Shown: positions 15,991 to 24,295 of the stretch, piece by piece
Layout: every line of letters begins with the position of its first letter
Numbering within the stretch: the stretch's first letter is position 1
From: Alectryocaccomicrobium faecavium
GTDB lineage: Bacteria > Bacillota > Clostridia > Christensenellales > Aristaeellaceae
Direction: 5' to 3'
DNA length: 45,682 bases
Assembly (NCBI GenBank): GCA_018713425.1
Contig: DVOT01000075.1
Span: 1-45,682 of the forward strand
The notes under the pieces: generated by a model
What the model was told of the DNA's origin: nothing
Database searches by the model: none
Seen by the model: only the letters and a program-made list of their open reading frames with translations
Program-made: the position numbers and the translations under genes

Positions 15991-17127
15991 TCACAGGGTT
16001 ACGTTTTTCCCAATCACAATGGGGTACTGGCGCTGACCGATCAGACGGCCATAGCTGCGGATGGTTACCGCCTTGTCGAAGATCACGTTCTCCAGTTCGC
16101 AGCTTTCCTGCACTTCGCCATCCTGCATGATGATGGAATTGCGCACGATCGCGCCGCGCGCGATCTTCACGCCGCGGAACAGCACGCTGTTTTCCACCGT
16201 GCCAGCGATTTCGCAACCGTCGGCCACCAGGGAATTTTCCACCTTCGCACCCGGATAATAGCGGGCGGGCACCTCGTCGCGCACTTTGGTGTACACGGGA
16301 TTTTTCTTGAACAGTTCCTGCCGCACATCGGAATTGATCACGTCCATGTTGAAGCCGAAATAGCTCTTCACGGTTTCGATGCGGCGGTGATACCCTTTGA
16401 ACTCATAGCCCTGCACGCGCAAAAGCCCCGCCTGCACGTACCGGCGCAAAAGATCGCAGTTCATATCGTGCATGCCGTGCGAATACGCCTGATCCACCAG
16501 GTGCAAAAGCAGCGTGCGTTTGACGATGATGACATCCATCAGATAATTGGGATAGCTGGCCACGTTGGGGTTCACTTCGATCTCCAGCACGCGCCCGGTC
16601 TCATCGATATCCGCAAAGGCGTGGCTCTCGTTGGAAGCCACGGAATAATCGATATCGGAGGGGCGGGCCTTCACATACATCATCGTGATATCCGCGTTGG
16701 AGCGAATGTGCTCGGCGAGCATATCGTAATACGTGGTGTTGAACACCGTGTGGCTGGCCGAAAGGATGACGTATTCCTGCCGCGAGCGGCGCAGGAAACC
16801 CGCGTTGGAGCGCAGCGCGTCGATATTGCCGGAATATTCGCCCACGTTTTCGCGCGTGAGGAACGGCGGCAGAATGCGCAAGCCATCGTTGCGGGTGTGC
16901 AAATCCCACTCCTTGCCGCTGCCCAGGTGGTCCATCAATGAATGGTAATTCTTCTGCATGATCACGCCCACGTTGCGCACACCGGAATTGACCATGTTGG
17001 AAAGCACAAAATCGATCATCCTGTAGCGCCCTGCCACGGGCAGGGCCGCCACCGCGCGCGAGGCGGTCATTTCGCGCAGGGTAAGGTCGTCCTTTGTGGT
17101 GTAAATGATGCCCATCGTGTTAATCAT
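15991..17127 (-). CDS. glgD: GlgD, ADP-glucose pyrophosphorylase regulatory-type subunit
   Basis: The 378-residue protein aligns with GlgC over the nucleotidyltransferase and beta-helix domains (RYRMIDFVLSNMVNSGV, GSGKEWDL) but lacks the GGxGxRL nucleotide loop; the equivalent segment is TMGIIYTTKDD. GlgD of Firmicutes is the non-catalytic or weakly catalytic partner that raises GlgC activity in a heterotetramer. Its ATG overlaps the glgC stop (ATGA), with AGGAGG inside the end of glgC. A GC-rich hairpin (15946-15953 with 15965-15972) lies between it and glgA. Confidence 0.93.
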   Translation of the reverse strand: MINTMGIIYTTKDDLTLREMTASRAVAALPVAGRYRMIDFVLSNMVNSGVRNVGVIMQKNYHSLMDHLGSGKEWDLHTRNDGLRILPPFLTRENVGEYSGNIDALRSNAGFLRRSRQEYVILSASHTVFNTTYYDMLAEHIRSNADITMMYVKARPSDIDYSVASNESHAFADIDETGRVLEIEVNPNVASYPNYLMDVIIVKRTLLLHLVDQAYSHGMHDMNCDLLRRYVQAGLLRVQGYEFKGYHRRIETVKSYFGFNMDVINSDVRQELFKKNPVYTKVRDEVPARYYPGAKVENSLVADGCEIAGTVENSVLFRGVKIARGAIVRNSIIMQDGEVQESCELENVIFDKAVTIRSYGRLIGQRQYPIVIGKNVTL

Positions 17128-18323
17128 TGGTGCGCCGCCTCCTCACTGAGCTTTTCCTCATCCGTCTGCTCGCCCGCCGCCACGCGCACGCCGGCGGGTA
17201 TGCGGGTGGAATAGCCGACCAGCGCAATCGGGCCGCCCGCCGCGCCGACCACGCAATTTTCACCAATCACGCAGTTCTCCGAAACGATGGTACGCGTTAC
17301 GCACGCGCCCTTGCGCACGACGGTGCCGGGCATGATCACCGAGTCCACAATGTTCGCGCCCTTTTCCACCACCACGCCCGCGAACAGTACGCTGTGTTCC
17401 ACCGAACCATACACTTCGCAGCCTTCCGTCACCATGGAATCGGCAATGTACGCGTCCTGCCCCACATAGTGCGGGGGCATGATGGGATTGCGCGCATAGA
17501 TGCGCCAGCGCGTATCCGCCAGATTGAATACGGGCTTTTCGCCCAGCAGATCCATGTGCGCTTCCCACAAGCTTTCGATGGTGCCCACGTCTTTCCAATA
17601 ATCCTCAAAAGCGTATGCCATCAGCTTGCGGCCGTCCGCCAACATGGTGGGAATGATGTTTTTGCCGAAGTCGTTTTGCGAATCCGGCTTTTTTTCGTCC
17701 TCCGTGAGATAGCGTTTGAGCACCGGCCAGGTGAACACATACACGCCCATGGACGCGCGGTTGCTCTTGGGGTGCTTGGGCTTTTCCTCGAATTCAACGA
17801 TGCGGCCGGTTTCATCCGTGTTCATGATGCCAAAGCTCGGCGCGTCTTCCCACGCCACGGGACGCACGGCCACGGTGAGATCCGCTTCGTTTTTGATGTG
17901 CGCGGCGAGCATTTTGCTGTAATCCATCTTGTAAATATGGTCGCCGGAGAGGATCAGCACATAATCGGGGTCGTATTGTTCGATAAAGGGAATGTTCTGG
18001 TAAATCGCATTAGCCGTGCCGCGATACCATTCCCCCCCGCCGCCGCGCATATAAGGCGGCAGCACGAAAACGCCGCCATTGAGCAAGTCGAGATCCCAGG
18101 ACTGGCCGGAGCCAATGTAGCTATTGAGTTCCAGCGGCTGATACTGCGTGAGCACGCCCACCACGTCGATGCCCGAATTGGAGCAATTCGACAGCGGGAA
18201 ATCTATGATCCGGTACTTACCGCCGAAGGGCACGGCAGGCTTGGCCACCGTTTTTGTAAGCAGGCCCAGACGGCTTCCCTGCCCGCCCGCCAGCAACATG
18301 GCAATGCATTGTTTTTTTCTCAT
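17124..18323 (-). CDS. glgC: Glucose-1-phosphate adenylyltransferase
   Basis: GlgC makes ADP-glucose from glucose 1-phosphate and ATP, the committed step of glycogen synthesis. The 399-residue protein has the pyrophosphorylase loop LLAGGQGSRL, KPAVPFGGKYRIIDFPLSN, GSGQSWDL, ILSGDHIYKMDY, FEEKPKHPKS and a C-terminal left-handed beta-helix. It is the first gene of the glg operon. An extended -10 promoter lies 55 bases upstream and GGGAG precedes the ATG at 9 bases. Confidence 0.95.
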   Translation of the reverse strand: MRKKQCIAMLLAGGQGSRLGLLTKTVAKPAVPFGGKYRIIDFPLSNCSNSGIDVVGVLTQYQPLELNSYIGSGQSWDLDLLNGGVFVLPPYMRGGGGEWYRGTANAIYQNIPFIEQYDPDYVLILSGDHIYKMDYSKMLAAHIKNEADLTVAVRPVAWEDAPSFGIMNTDETGRIVEFEEKPKHPKSNRASMGVYVFTWPVLKRYLTEDEKKPDSQNDFGKNIIPTMLADGRKLMAYAFEDYWKDVGTIESLWEAHMDLLGEKPVFNLADTRWRIYARNPIMPPHYVGQDAYIADSMVTEGCEVYGSVEHSVLFAGVVVEKGANIVDSVIMPGTVVRKGACVTRTIVSENCVIGENCVVGAAGGPIALVGYSTRIPAGVRVAAGEQTDEEKLSEEAAHQ

Positions 18324-18377
18324 GGCTTGTCACTCCCGAATTGTTGTCCTTCCCAGAAAGTGTTAACTCCCGCTTGT

Positions 18378-18386
18378 ATTATAGCA
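18378..18386 (-). promoter_or_regulatory. Extended -10 promoter of the glg operon
   Basis: TGC-TATAAT on the minus strand (18386-18378) is an extended -10 element. The -35 region is weak, as is common with extended -10 promoters. Confidence 0.65.
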
Positions 18387-18445
18387 AATTTTCAATACAC
18401 ATTCCAGTGTTTGCACAATTTTTATCAGAAAACTACCAAAACATA

Positions 18446-18982
18446 TTAAAGATTTTGGCCGTGTTGCGCTAACCAACGCTTCCATTGCCCGTAATCTGGA
18501 AGCACGCTCTCCACCATGCGCCAAAATCCAGGCGAATGGTTGAATTCATACAGATGGCACAACTCATGCACCACCACATAATCCAACGCTTCTTGCGGCG
18601 CGCGAATCAGCTTCCAGTTGAAGTTCAGGTTCCCCTTGCGGGAACAGCTCCCCCAGCGCGTTTTTTGCTCGCGAATGGTAACTCGCGCGGGCAAGCGCGA
18701 TCCCAGACGCGGCGCGAACAGGGCGATGCGCTCACAGATGCGATCCTTGGCCTCTTTTGCCAGGCGCGCCTTATCGGCAGGGGATAAGGGCGGGGCCAAG
18801 CGCGCCTGCTCGGCGCGCACCCAATCCGCGTGCTGAGCGACAATGCGATCCACTTCGCGCAAGCGCGCATGCCTGGGCGCATACACGCGCACTCCGCCAG
18901 GGCCGACGTGGATCGACACGCGGGAAGTGGAATTGGAATGAATCAGGGCGTAAGAGATTTGCCCGGCGGTTCTTTGAATCAT
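18446..18982 (-). CDS. YgjP-type metal-dependent hydrolase (DUF45, M48-like)
   Basis: The 178-residue protein has the YgjP/SprT-like zinc site HELCH followed by NHSPGFW, with the third metal ligand region, and the upstream TRWGSCSRKGNLNFNW block that marks this family. It is probably a cytoplasmic zinc protein; the substrate is unknown (members have been linked to UTP hydrolysis or peptidase folds). It starts 4 bases after the MreB-like gene and is the last gene of the spoIIID operon. Confidence 0.87.
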   Translation of the reverse strand: MIQRTAGQISYALIHSNSTSRVSIHVGPGGVRVYAPRHARLREVDRIVAQHADWVRAEQARLAPPLSPADKARLAKEAKDRICERIALFAPRLGSRLPARVTIREQKTRWGSCSRKGNLNFNWKLIRAPQEALDYVVVHELCHLYEFNHSPGFWRMVESVLPDYGQWKRWLAQHGQNL

Positions 18983-18986
18983 ACGC

Positions 18987-20006
18987 TTATTGCAAATCTG
19001 CCCGGTCGCTTTCCAGGATCAGGCGGTCGTAAGCGCCGTCTGCCTCAATGGCGGCGCTCAGCCCGCGCGCGACAGCGTCGCGCGGGTTATCCGGCACAAA
19101 AACATCGATGCCCAGCGCGCTAGCAAGGTGCTCGCGCAACCCAAAGAGTTCCGCGCCGCCGCCCACCAGGCACGCGCCGCGCGCAGCAAGATCCGCGGCC
19201 AACTCGATGGGCGCTTGCGCCAACGCGTCCACGCAGAGCGAAGTGAGCGTGCGCACATAGGGCGCAACGAGCGCGTTGACCAAATCTGCCTCGATATCCA
19301 CCAGGCGAGGCAAACGCGTTTTTTCGTCAAACCCCGCGGTGGAAACGGAAAGTTTTCCGCTGGAAGCTCCGCTTGCCGAGGCCAGCGCCAGCTTGGCCCC
19401 CTCTGCGGCGTCCTCGCCAATGCGCACGCCTTTTGCGCGCATAGCGCCAACGATTTCCCCATCCACGCCCGCAAAGCCGATGGGCATCTGGCGGGAAACC
19501 ACCGTGCGGCCAAAAGAAAGAAGCGCCGCGCCCATGCCGCCAGCGCCCGCTTCGATCACAAAGCTTGCCTCCGGGCGCGCGACTTCCAGCCCTGCGCCGA
19601 TGGCGGCCAGAGCGTCAGAGCGAATGAGCGAAACGCTATCCGCCCCCGCGTCCAGCGCGGCCTGCATCAACGCATAGCGGTGCGCGCGCGCAATCCAACC
19701 CGCACAGCCTGCCAGCACATGAATTTTGCGCAAATGGGCAATGCTGCGGGCGCGCTCGAACAGGGCAAGAAACCACCGGCCCAACAGCGCCTCGTTTTCG
19801 CAAATGCCGGAATGAATGGGATACGCCACTGCGCAGCCCTCGCTCAGGCGGCCACGCATGGCGAGCGCCTCATCGCCCATGGCGATGGGCATGTCCACCC
19901 CTTTGCGCACCGCGACCGCTGCGGACGCGGTGAACGCAACGCCGTATCCCTCCACCGCCATGCGCACATTGCGCGTGCCAATGTCGATGCCGATGTTGAA
20001 GTTCAT
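18987..20006 (-). CDS. Divergent MreB/Mbl-like actin-fold protein
   Basis: The 339-residue protein follows the MreB layout (IDIGTRNVRMAVEGYG, IAMGDEAL, ALAAIGAGLE, and adenosine motif LVGGGAELFGL near 281-290), and it sits 3 bases downstream of spoIIID, the position of mbl in Bacillus. However, the phosphate-2 loop, usually DIGGGTTE, is IEAGAGGMG (151-159), and the usual catalytic glutamate segment (TDVERRA in MreB) is WIARAHR (104-110). ATP hydrolysis is therefore doubtful. It may be a regulatory or sporulation-specific filament partner. A misassigned Hsp70-like protein is the alternative. Confidence 0.82.
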   Translation of the reverse strand: MNFNIGIDIGTRNVRMAVEGYGVAFTASAAVAVRKGVDMPIAMGDEALAMRGRLSEGCAVAYPIHSGICENEALLGRWFLALFERARSIAHLRKIHVLAGCAGWIARAHRYALMQAALDAGADSVSLIRSDALAAIGAGLEVARPEASFVIEAGAGGMGAALLSFGRTVVSRQMPIGFAGVDGEIVGAMRAKGVRIGEDAAEGAKLALASASGASSGKLSVSTAGFDEKTRLPRLVDIEADLVNALVAPYVRTLTSLCVDALAQAPIELAADLAARGACLVGGGAELFGLREHLASALGIDVFVPDNPRDAVARGLSAAIEADGAYDRLILESDRADLQ

Positions 20007-20009
20007 GGG

Positions 20010-20276
20010 CTACGCTCCTTGCTGCGTTTTCTGGTATTTTTCCCGCGTGGCCTCGCCGCCGCGGATGTGCCTTTCGGCCTTGTTCTTTGCTAGCACCTGG
20101 GAAACCTGCGCGTACAGCGCGGGGCTGATTTCCTTCAGGCGTTCGCGCATATCCTTGTGGATGGTCGTCTTGCTCACGCCAAACCGTTTTGCGCAAACGC
20201 GCACGGTGGCGCCGGTCGCGCGGATGTATTCGGCGGCTTCCGTTACCCGAATGTAGATCTCGCGCTTCAAGGGCAT
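20010..20276 (-). CDS. spoIIID: Sporulation transcription factor SpoIIID
   Basis: SpoIIID is a mother-cell regulator that acts with sigma-E genes during sporulation. The 88-residue protein has the helix-turn-helix TVRVCAKRFGVSKTTIHKDM (about 24-43), the RLKEISPALYAQV helix and the diagnostic RHIRGGEATREKY block. The ATG at 20276 has GGGAGGG directly adjacent, so the TTG at 20270, with 7-base spacing, may be the true start; either leaves the domain intact. Its presence indicates an endospore-forming lineage. Confidence 0.95.
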   Translation of the reverse strand: MPLKREIYIRVTEAAEYIRATGATVRVCAKRFGVSKTTIHKDMRERLKEISPALYAQVSQVLAKNKAERHIRGGEATREKYQKTQQGA

Positions 20277-20348
20277 CCCTCCCGCACAGCGATTCTCTAC
20301 AGGCTATGCGAAAGGGCCGGCGAAGATTAGTGCGCGCCCCTTGCTTTT

Positions 20349-20354
20349 ATTATA
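20349..20354 (-). promoter_or_regulatory. -10-like box upstream of spoIIID
   Basis: TATAAT on the minus strand, 73 bases before the start, without a good -35. A weak CATAGCCT, loosely like a sigma-E -10, lies closer to the gene. A sigma-E promoter would be expected, but none is convincing. Confidence 0.35.
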
Positions 20355-20369
20355 CCATATACTGGGTTA

Positions 20370-20393
20370 AAATAGAAGCGGCGTTTGCCGCTT
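20370..20393 (-). terminator. Terminator of the MFS transporter gene
   Basis: On the minus strand AAGCGGC-AAAC-GCCGCTT is followed by CTATTTTAA, 22 bases after the MFS stop. Confidence 0.65.
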
Positions 20394-20414
20394 ACGGGAA
20401 AAATCACAAGGTTC

Positions 20415-21632
20415 TTACAGATTTTTGCGATACCTTTCGCGTGCGGAAAGCAGAATGAGCGCCGCGCCCGCCACGCCGGAGGCGCACCACAGCGCAAACA
20501 CGGCTTGCCAGCCCGCGCTCTGCGCCACCGCACCCGCTAAGATGCCCGCCAGGCCGCTGCCCAGATAGATCGCCGCATCGACCATGCCCGCCACCGTCCC
20601 CACGAGGCGCAGTCGGTCATATTCCAGGGGCAGAAGGGTGGTAATCATGGGGTTCAAGCCGTAAGCCGTGGCCGCAGTGAGCGCCAAAAGCGCGCCCAAC
20701 AGTCCCACGTGAACGTGCGGCAGCAAAAAGAGCAGCAAACTCGTGGCGCTGCCCATCAGCAGCATGGCCGCTGTGCAGCGCCGCGCATCCATACGAAACC
20801 AGCGATAGCATTGCCGCCCAAAGAGGATACCCAGCTCATTGACGAGCGGAATGATCAGCGCCACGCCGAGCACGCCGTCAAGCGCGAGCCCCTGGGTTTG
20901 CATCAAGATGGTGGGCGCCCAGTTCATAATGCTATCGCGCATGAAGCCGTTGCACACGCTGCCAATGAGCACCAGGAACAAGCCCGTGGAAAGCATCACC
21001 CGGCCAAGGGGCATTTTCGCGCTTTCCTTTTCCTGCGGGGCCGCAGCCGCATGCGCCGCAGGCGCGGCTTTTGTGCCGCGGAGCATGCAATACGCGCACA
21101 GTCCGCCGGCAAGGGTGACTCCCGCGGGCACGGCAAACGCCTGCCGCCAGCCGATATAGCTGGTAATCAAGCCCGCCAGCAACCAGGCGGCGACATAAGC
21201 CAGCACCAAAATCAGCGAAAGGATGAAACTCGCGCGTTCGCGCGCCGCGTCCTGATACGTCAGCGCCAGGATGCGCACCACGGGCGTCCACAGCATGGAT
21301 TGACCGACGGCATTCAGCGTCCACAGCGCGAGAATCCATTCATAAGAGGGCGCCAGAGAGCAACCAAAATTGGCGGCGCTGGCGATCACCAACCCGCTCA
21401 GGATACAGGCGCGCGGATTCACGCGATCCACCACCAGCCCCACGACCAGTTGGCCGCAAGCGTACACGACGGCGAACAGCGTGGCGATCAACCCACCCTG
21501 CGCCTGCGTGAGGGAAAAGGCTTCCATCAGCGAAGGCAACAGCATGGAGATGTGCGTGCGGCAAATGTAGCCGCAAGTGTAAGCCAGCGTTAACGCGCAC
21601 AGCACGCGAATCTGGGAGCGGGTAAATTTCAT
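20415..21632 (-). CDS. MFS transporter, organophosphate/sugar-phosphate antiporter type
   Basis: The 405-residue protein has twelve predicted membrane segments in two halves. The first half carries YICRTHISMLLPSLMEAF, the GQLVVGLVVDRVNPR loop-2/3 motif and AVGQSMLWTPVVR, reminiscent of the GlpT/UhpT group; a charged linker (about 188-205) joins the second half. It is likely to import a glycolytic or sugar-derived anion, but the substrate is unknown. The ATG at 21632 has AGGAGGG at 8 bases. The gene is divergent from the fucose-type operon with both promoters in the shared intergenic region, so co-regulation is plausible. Confidence 0.85.
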   Translation of the reverse strand: MKFTRSQIRVLCALTLAYTCGYICRTHISMLLPSLMEAFSLTQAQGGLIATLFAVVYACGQLVVGLVVDRVNPRACILSGLVIASAANFGCSLAPSYEWILALWTLNAVGQSMLWTPVVRILALTYQDAARERASFILSLILVLAYVAAWLLAGLITSYIGWRQAFAVPAGVTLAGGLCAYCMLRGTKAAPAAHAAAAPQEKESAKMPLGRVMLSTGLFLVLIGSVCNGFMRDSIMNWAPTILMQTQGLALDGVLGVALIIPLVNELGILFGRQCYRWFRMDARRCTAAMLLMGSATSLLLFLLPHVHVGLLGALLALTAATAYGLNPMITTLLPLEYDRLRLVGTVAGMVDAAIYLGSGLAGILAGAVAQSAGWQAVFALWCASGVAGAALILLSARERYRKNL

Positions 21633-21663
21633 AGTTGTCCCTCCTACTTGTGTTGCGTATCCC

Positions 21664-21692
21664 ATTGTACGCTTTGCGCAAAAAAATGTCAA
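21664..21692 (-). promoter_or_regulatory. Sigma-A promoter of the MFS transporter gene
   Basis: On the minus strand TTGACA (21692-21687), a 17-bp spacer and TACAAT (21669-21664). The spacer contains the palindrome TTTGCGCAAA. Confidence 0.85.
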
Positions 21693-21722
21693 TCCAGCGA
21701 GGCAAAGATCGCGTTGTTCTTG

Positions 21723-21742
21723 CGCAAAATCGCGGTTTTGCG
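21723..21742. promoter_or_regulatory. Inverted repeat between divergent promoters
   Basis: CGCAAAA-TCGCGG-TTTTGCG, perfect 7-bp arms with a 6-bp spacer, overlapping a TTGCGCAA box. It is a candidate operator for the MFS or GH95 promoters. Confidence 0.5.
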
Positions 21743-21806
21743 TCCCGGGCGCCAAAAAGCAGAATTGGTTTACGACGGAAAATTTGGAATTTGCCCGCGG
21801 AAAATC

Positions 21807-21835
21807 TTGTATATTCAACAAGAAACGCGTATAAT
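21807..21835 (+). promoter_or_regulatory. Promoter of the GH95-fucose operon
   Basis: TTGTAT (21807-21812), 17 bp, TATAAT (21830-21835), about 120 bp upstream of the GH95 start codon. Confidence 0.75.
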
Positions 21836-21955
21836 AAACGGGAGGGCCGTAGCTTTTGCACGCTCCCAGGGGCACGAATCCTGCCGGGTGAGCGGAAAGG
21901 TTATTTTGCCAATTTTTGATTAGAAGGACTAGAAGGATATTCTGGAGGATATTGC

Positions 21956-24295
21956 ATGAACTCCACGCATACGCTTTGGTATGGCGCGCCTGCCGCCGCA
22001 TGGACGCAGGCCTTGCCCTTGGGCAACGGGCGCTTGGGCGCAATGGTTTTTGGCGGGCCGCTAGAATCGCGGTTCCAACTGAACGAGGATTCGCTGTGGT
22101 CTGGTCTTCCCCACGCTTACACCGTTCCCGGCGCAAAAGAAGCGCTGGCGCGTGCGCGCGCGCTGCTGGCGGAAAACCGCTATCTAGAGGCCCAGGAGGC
22201 GCTGGAAACCGGCTTTGCCGGCCCCGATTGCCAAAGCTATTTGCCCATGGGCGATCTCACCGTGCGCATCGCGGGCGAACAGGTGGAAAACTACATTCGT
22301 TCTCTCGATTTGGAAACCGGGATCGCGCGCGCGGAATATTCCCTGGATGGGCAGCGCGTGGTGCAGGAATGCTTTATTTCCCATCCGGATCAAGCGCTGG
22401 CGCTGGAAATCACTTCACAGGCGCCCCTGAATCTGGAAATAGCGCTCACGAGCCCGCTCAAATCCCGCACCTACGCGCACCGCGATGTCATTATGCTCGA
22501 CGGGCTTTGCCCCAACGACAATGTGCCCGAAGGCATGTCGCCGGATGATCCCAGCCTGTGCCCTGAGGAAAAAGAAGAACAGGGCATTGGTTTTCGTACC
22601 ATGGCCGCGGTTGTGACGGACGCGCACGGCGAAGTGGAAGACAAGGGCGAAGTCCTGTGCGTGCGCAAAGCTACGCGCGTCTCCCTCTTTTTGGTGGCGC
22701 GCAGCAGCTACAATGGCTTTGATAAGCATCCCCAGCTGGAAGGGCGGGACACGGCCGCCGATTGCGCGCTGGATATGGCGCGCGTGCGCCGGCTGGATTA
22801 TCCCGCCATCCGCGATCGCCATGTGGCGGATTTTTCCATGTACATGCGCCGCGTGGATTTCTGCCTGGACGGCGAAAAGCAGGATGCTTTGCCCACGAAT
22901 GAGCGTCTCCAGCGTTTCGCGCGGACAGGGCAGGATGCGGGCCTCATCGAGCTGATCTTCCAATTCGGCCGTTATCTGATGGTTGCCGCTTCGCGCTCGG
23001 GCACGCACGCCACCAATTTGCAAGGCATTTGGAACGATAACGTTCGTCCGCCGTGGAGAAGCGACTACACCGTGAACATCAACACGGAAATGAACTACTG
23101 GCCTGCGGAGCCGCTGGGCCTGGCAGAAATGCACGCGCCGCTGTTCAATATGCTAAGCGCGCTGCGCGAAACCGGCGCGCAGGCAGCGCACGATTGGTAT
23201 GGCGCGCGCGGCATGGTCGCGCATCACAACGTGGATATTTGGGCGCACGCCACGCCTGTGGGCGCAGGCCGCCGGGGCATCGCGCGCTGGTCGTTCTGGC
23301 CCATGAGCGCGGCCTGGATGAGCCGGCACCTGTGCGACCACTACCTGTATTCCCTGGATCTAGACTTCTTGCAGGAAACCGCGCTGCCCATTTTGCGCGA
23401 GTGTGCGCAGTTCTTTGCCGACACGCTCCAGGAAGACGAAAATGGCTACGTGTGCGTATCCCCCGCCACATCGCCGGAAAACGTGTTCTCCGTGCAGGGC
23501 AAAGAGTGCGGCGTGGCAAAATCCGCCGCTATGAGCGACGCGATCGTGCGCGAATTGTTCACCAATTACCTGCGCGCCACGGAGGTTCTGCACATTGAGG
23601 AACCTTTGCGCGCCAAGGTGAAAGCCCTGCTCCCGCGCGTGAAGCCCTATGCCATTGGTTCCAAAGGGCAGCTTCTGGAGTGGGATCAGGAATATGAAGA
23701 ATGCGAACCGACGCACCGGCATTGTTCGCACCTGTACGGCCTGCACCCGGCGCACGAAATCACGCCCGACGGCACGCCGGAGTTGGCCAAGGCCGCCCGG
23801 CGCTCGCTGGAGTTGCGCGGCGATGAGGGCACCGGTTGGAGCCTGGGCTGGAAAATCAATTTCTGGGCGCGCCTGGGCGAGGGCGATCATGCGCTGAAGC
23901 TGCTCAAAATGCAGTTGCGTCCGGTGACGGACAACGGCGTCGTCTATGTGCGCGGCGGCGGCACCTATGAAAACCTATTCGACGCGCATCCGCCCTTCCA
24001 GATCGACGGCAATTTCGGCGCGGCAGCGGGCATCGGTGAAATGCTGGTGCAAAGCCGGCCAGACGCGCTGTTGCTGGCCCCCGCCCTGCCCGATGAGTGG
24101 ACGGATTTCTCGCTGCGCGGCATGCGCGCCATGCACGCCATGGAAGTGGATCTCACGGCAAAAGGCGGCGCGCTGCGCGCTACTGTACGCGTCGAGCGCC
24201 GGTGCGAGACGCCGGTGGCAGTGTTCCTCCTCGGCTTATGCGTGGGTGAGATCCAATCCGCAGGCGAATACCATTTTGGCTATGAACCGTTTTAG
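21956..24295 (+). CDS. GH95-family alpha-L-fucosidase-like enzyme
   Basis: The 779-residue protein is full length for GH95 without a signal peptide. Marks are the N-terminal HTLWYGAPAAAWTQALPLGNGRLGAMVFGG (split across the first 35 residues), QLNEDSLWSG, NLQGIWNDNVRPPW followed by NINTEMNYWPAEPLGL, and GTGWSLGWKINFWARLGEG near the end. GH95 enzymes hydrolyse alpha-1,2-linked fucose by inversion, and some members act on L-galactosides. GGAGG at 21944-21948 supports the ATG. It is the first gene of the operon, and its 3' end overlaps the sulfatase-maturase gene by 14 bases. Lack of a secretion signal suggests action on imported oligosaccharides. Confidence 0.92.
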   Translation: MNSTHTLWYGAPAAAWTQALPLGNGRLGAMVFGGPLESRFQLNEDSLWSGLPHAYTVPGAKEALARARALLAENRYLEAQEALETGFAGPDCQSYLPMGDLTVRIAGEQVENYIRSLDLETGIARAEYSLDGQRVVQECFISHPDQALALEITSQAPLNLEIALTSPLKSRTYAHRDVIMLDGLCPNDNVPEGMSPDDPSLCPEEKEEQGIGFRTMAAVVTDAHGEVEDKGEVLCVRKATRVSLFLVARSSYNGFDKHPQLEGRDTAADCALDMARVRRLDYPAIRDRHVADFSMYMRRVDFCLDGEKQDALPTNERLQRFARTGQDAGLIELIFQFGRYLMVAASRSGTHATNLQGIWNDNVRPPWRSDYTVNINTEMNYWPAEPLGLAEMHAPLFNMLSALRETGAQAAHDWYGARGMVAHHNVDIWAHATPVGAGRRGIARWSFWPMSAAWMSRHLCDHYLYSLDLDFLQETALPILRECAQFFADTLQEDENGYVCVSPATSPENVFSVQGKECGVAKSAAMSDAIVRELFTNYLRATEVLHIEEPLRAKVKALLPRVKPYAIGSKGQLLEWDQEYEECEPTHRHCSHLYGLHPAHEITPDGTPELAKAARRSLELRGDEGTGWSLGWKINFWARLGEGDHALKLLKMQLRPVTDNGVVYVRGGGTYENLFDAHPPFQIDGNFGAAAGIGEMLVQSRPDALLLAPALPDEWTDFSLRGMRAMHAMEVDLTAKGGALRATVRVERRCETPVAVFLLGLCVGEIQSAGEYHFGYEPF

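Larger units (their letters stand above)
21633..21955. other. Divergent regulatory region between the MFS and GH95 genes
   Basis: This 323-bp non-coding stretch holds two opposed promoters, TTTGCGCAAA (21673-21682) inside the MFS spacer, TTGCGCAA at 21720-21727 and an inverted repeat CGCAAAA-TCGCGG-TTTTGCG (21723-21742). A leader of about 115 bases precedes the GH95 gene; I recognised no riboswitch class in it. Confidence 0.7.

Noticed and set aside
14108..16036. 642-codon plus-strand open frame opposite glgA
   Set aside because: Antisense shadow of glgA; low-complexity Arg/Gly/Phe-rich translation, no recognisable domain.
21836..21955. Riboswitch in the GH95 leader
   Set aside because: The leader has a weak GGGAG/CTCCC pairing but matches no riboswitch class I know.
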